From: Paenirhodobacter populi
GTDB lineage: Bacteria > Pseudomonadota > Alphaproteobacteria > Rhodobacterales > Rhodobacteraceae
Length of the DNA: 64,000 nt
Assembly: GCF_004022215.1 (NCBI RefSeq)
Contig: NZ_SAUZ01000005.1
Location: 124,001-188,000 of the forward strand
Direction of reading: 5' to 3'
The position numbers were made by a program, and so were the translations under genes. Shown here piece after piece: positions 61,528 to 64,000 of the stretch (position 1 is the first letter of the stretch; each line of letters opens with the position of its first letter). The notes below the pieces were generated by a model. It did no database searches. It saw only the letters and a program-made list of their open reading frames with translations, and was not told where the DNA came from.

Positions 61528-63134
61528 TGACTCGCTTTGACCCCCTGATCGCCCATGCGGCGGATGTGAAGAACCGGCGGATCATGGATCTGTTCGAAAT
61601 CGAGGATCGTGCCGCGGATTTCAGCGCCGCCTTCGGCGATTTCCTGTTCGACTATTCGAAAACCGCGATCGACCCCGAGGCGCGGCAGATGCTGCTGGAT
61701 CTGGCGGAGACATGCGATGTCGCCGGCAAGCGCGAGGCGATGTTTTCGGGTGTCAAAATCAACGAGACGGAAAATCGCGCCGTTCTGCACACCGCCTGGC
61801 GCAATCCGGATGCCAGCGTTCTGGTCGATGGCGTCGATGTCATGCCCGCGCTGCGCGAAACGCTGGCCCGGATGCAGGTCTTTGCCGAAGAGGTCCGCTC
61901 GGGCGCCTTCACCGGGCAGGGGGGGCGGATCACCGATGTGGTGAACATCGGAATTGGTGGGTCGGATCTTGGCCCGGCGATGGCGACGCTGGCGCTGGCG
62001 CCTTATCACGACGGGCCGCGCTGCCATTTCGTTTCGAACGTCGATGGCGCGCATATCCATGACACGCTGGCCGGGCTCGATCCGCAGACCACGCTGGTGA
62101 TCGTGGCGTCCAAGACCTTCACCACGGTCGAGACGATGACCAATGCGGAAACCGCGCGACGGTGGATGGCGGGCCGTGTCACCGATCCCGCCGCGCAATT
62201 CGCCGCGATCTCCACCGCGACCGACCGCACCGCGGCTTTCGGTATCCCCGACAGCCGGGTGTTCGGCTTCGAGGATTGGGTCGGCGGGCGCTATTCGGTC
62301 TGGTCGCCCATCGGCCTGTCGCTGATGATCGCCGTCGGGCCGGCGAATTTCGCCGAATTCCATGCCGGCGGGGCCGCGATGGACCGGCATTTCCGCGAAA
62401 CGCCCTTTGCGCAGAACCTGCCGGTGCTGCTGGCGCTGGTGGGGATCTGGCACAATCAGGTTCTGGGTCATGCGACGCGGGCGGTTCTGCCCTACGATCA
62501 GCGGCTGGCGCGGCTGCCGGCCTATCTGCAACAGCTCGAGATGGAATCGAACGGCAAGCGTGTCTCGATGGACGGCGCCGATTTGCCTTACGATTCCGGT
62601 CCGGTGGTCTGGGGTGAGCCGGGCACGAACGGTCAGCACGCCTTTTATCAGTTGATCCATCAGGGCACCCGCATCGTGCCCTGCGAATTCATGATCGCCG
62701 CCGAGGGGCATGAGCCCGACCTCGACCATCAGCATCTTCTGCTGGCCGCGAATTGCCTTGCGCAATCCGAGGCGCTGCTGCGCGGCCGGTCGCTGGACGA
62801 GGCGCGCGAGATGATGCGCAAGAAGGGATTGTCGGGGGCGGAACTCGACCGGCAGGCACGCCATCGGGTGTTTCCGGGGAACCGGCCTTCGACGACGCTG
62901 CTGTATCGCAAGCTGACGCCCTTCGCCTTGGGGGCGATCATCGCTCTGTATGAACATCGGGTCTTTGTCGAAGGTGTCATTCTTGGCATCAACAGTTTCG
63001 ATCAATGGGGTGTCGAGCTTGGCAAGGAGCTTGCAGTCGCGCTGGCGCCGGTGCTTGAAGGGCAATCCGACGGCGCGGGCAAGGACGGATCCACCCGCGC
63101 GCTTGCCGAACGTTTTCGCGCCCTGCGGGGCTGA
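61527..63134 (+). CDS. pgi: Glucose-6-phosphate isomerase
   Basis: Pgi interconverts glucose 6-phosphate and fructose 6-phosphate. The 535-residue protein has [38 protein letters not shown] and the catalytic [18 protein letters not shown]. Start overlaps the pgl stop codon (TGATG). In an Entner-Doudoroff organism it feeds fructose 6-phosphate back into the cycle. It ends 12 bp before a convergent gene. Confidence 0.96.
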   Translation: MTRFDPLIAHAADVKNRRIMDLFEIEDRAADFSAAFGDFLFDYSKTAIDPEARQMLLDLAETCDVAGKREAMFSGVKINETENRAVLHTAWRNPDASVLVDGVDVMPALRETLARMQVFAEEVRSGAFTGQGGRITDVVNIGIGGSDLGPAMATLALAPYHDGPRCHFVSNVDGAHIHDTLAGLDPQTTLVIVASKTFTTVETMTNAETARRWMAGRVTDPAAQFAAISTATDRTAAFGIPDSRVFGFEDWVGGRYSVWSPIGLSLMIAVGPANFAEFHAGGAAMDRHFRETPFAQNLPVLLALVGIWHNQVLGHATRAVLPYDQRLARLPAYLQQLEMESNGKRVSMDGADLPYDSGPVVWGEPGTNGQHAFYQLIHQGTRIVPCEFMIAAEGHEPDLDHQHLLLAANCLAQSEALLRGRSLDEAREMMRKKGLSGAELDRQARHRVFPGNRPSTTLLYRKLTPFALGAIIALYEHRVFVEGVILGINSFDQWGVELGKELAVALAPVLEGQSDGAGKDGSTRALAERFRALRG

Positions 63135-63146
63135 TGGCCGTCCTGC

Positions 63147-64000
63147 TCAATAGGCCGTGAGCAGGCGGTCGAGAAGCGCGCGTTCCTCCTGACTGCGGGT
63201 GATCAATGCGTTCGCGCGGGAAATCGGTCCCGTTGGGATTGGGTCTGAAGCATTGTCCGCGGTGGCGTCTTCGATCACGGCGCGTTCGATATCGCTGCCG
63301 TGATCTTTCACGATGTCCCATGATGCGCCGCGCCACGCCGCGCGGGCCGTTTCCTGTTCATCCCCGAGCATGCGGAAAAGCGCTGCCGCATTGGCGTGTT
63401 CGCCAAGCGCCAGATAGGCTTGGGCACGCAGCTGCGCGGCGGCTTCGCCGTCCAGACCGTCCAGGTGGGCCAGTGCCGCCGCGCCATCCCGTTCCGCGAT
63501 GGCCGCCCGGGCGAGCGCAAGGCGCCCCGTTGCGGTCTGGCGCACCGTGGCAGTCAGGATATCCGCCGCCGCGGCGCTGAAACCCAGACCGGACAGGCGA
63601 TCCGCAAGCGATATGCGCAAGGCGGCGGGCAGGGGGGCATCCTGCAGGACCTGCCGATGCGTGAACATCTGCCTGACGAAAATCAGATCGTCCGGAACGC
63701 GGCCGAGTTGCGCGATGAGATCGCCAAGCGTCTGGTCGCGGAGGTCATCAAGCCCTTCCTGCGGCCAGCCGGCGAGGGTGTCGAAGGCATTGTCGAAACC
63801 GCCGACCGATCCTTCGGCCAGGATCAGCGCCCGGCGCAGACGTTGGCCAAGTTCCGATGCGCCGGTCTGGTGCATCTGCGCGGCAATGTCGTCCCGCGTC
63901 TTTCGGTCGATCGCCTGCCCGCGCATCAGGCGGGCTTCCACGGACAGCACGAGGCTTTGCGCCGAGTTGAGATCGTTCCTGACCGGCGCGGCGGAGAGGC
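63147..64000 (-). CDS. Helical-repeat protein, C-terminal part (runs off right edge)
   Basis: The last 284 codons of a gene whose start is outside the window. The protein is made of short amphipathic helices rich in Ala, Leu and Arg, e.g. LALARAAIAERDGAAALAHL and AYLALGEHANAAALFRMLGD, which look like tetratricopeptide-type repeats. The frame is open to the edge, so the GTG at 63950 is not the true start. Export and function cannot be judged without the N-terminus. It is convergent with pgi. Confidence 0.7.
   Translation of the reverse strand, partial: LSAAPVRNDLNSAQSLVLSVEARLMRGQAIDRKTRDDIAAQMHQTGASELGQRLRRALILAEGSVGGFDNAFDTLAGWPQEGLDDLRDQTLGDLIAQLGRVPDDLIFVRQMFTHRQVLQDAPLPAALRISLADRLSGLGFSAAAADILTATVRQTATGRLALARAAIAERDGAAALAHLDGLDGEAAAQLRAQAYLALGEHANAAALFRMLGDEQETARAAWRGASWDIVKDHGSDIERAVIEDATADNASDPIPTGPISRANALITRSQEERALLDRLLTAY

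Overview
The window is a gene-dense, GC-rich stretch of an alphaproteobacterial chromosome, most likely from the family Rhodobacteraceae (order Rhodobacterales). The support is indirect: an Irr-type Fur regulator next to fabA-fabB-fabI, a long dCTP deaminase, an RpoHII-type heat-shock sigma factor, an ornithine-lipid acyltransferase, TakP-like TRAP binding proteins, the perM-hdaA-ppk-ppx block and several small families I associate with that group. The genus cannot be named from this sequence. I see no rRNA, CRISPR array, prophage or intact insertion sequence. Almost all of it reads as core genome.

Layout. 0-5 kb: the 5' part of a secreted protein gene of atypical base use, a PPK2 polyphosphate kinase, a MATE pump, aspartate aminotransferase and the SDH assembly factor SdhE. 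5-7 kb: an LdtR-like MarR regulator, then about 0.8 kb without a convincing gene that carries repeats resembling insertion-sequence ends, then a DUF2237 gene. 7-17.6 kb: EpmA and elongation factor P (divergent), a GNAT acetyltransferase, irr, the fabA-fabB-fabI operon, an alpha/beta hydrolase, a membrane zinc-ribbon-like protein, rpoH, and coaBC-dut-thiF/moeB. 17.9-27 kb: groESL with CIRCE, a DEAD-box helicase, and argS-SPOR-nagZ-scpA-scpB. 27-33 kb: dcd, tRNA-Pro(GGG), a MerR regulator, ihfA, and the rpmF-plsX-fabH lipid/ribosome operon preceded by yceD. 33-41 kb: bamE, olsB, an ABC-F ATPase and several small secreted or lipoprotein genes, then an overlapping three-gene cassette (TerB/J-like, endonuclease-like, secreted). 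41-47 kb: perM-hdaA-ppk1-ppx. 47-51 kb: two tandem TakP-like binding proteins, the N-end-rule transferase bpt and DUF2852. 51-64 kb: ybaK, glnE, eda-edd, an RlmI-like methyltransferase with a PIN protein, zwf-pgl-pgi, and a partial helical-repeat protein at the right edge.

How it fits together. Polyphosphate is made and broken down by products of two separate places (PPK2 at 1 kb; PPK1 and PPX at 41-45 kb). Fatty-acid synthesis is represented twice (fabA-fabB-fabI and plsX-fabH). The Entner-Doudoroff route from glucose 6-phosphate to pyruvate is nearly complete (pgi, zwf, pgl, edd, eda). Its two transcription units share a near-identical LacI-type palindrome, so they are probably co-regulated by a repressor encoded elsewhere.

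The most unusual signal is a dispersed intergenic element present seven times. It has a conserved box (core AAATATCCCGGGGGTGA) followed by two hairpins. The first hairpin changes sequence from copy to copy while keeping its pairing. Six of the seven copies lie 20-135 bp downstream of a gene on the same strand, and five lie between convergent genes. Other points worth checking are a hairpin that buries the ribosome binding site of the MarR gene, a pair of identical-type palindromes upstream of the DUF2852 gene, and the tandem TRAP binding proteins that have no permease beside them.
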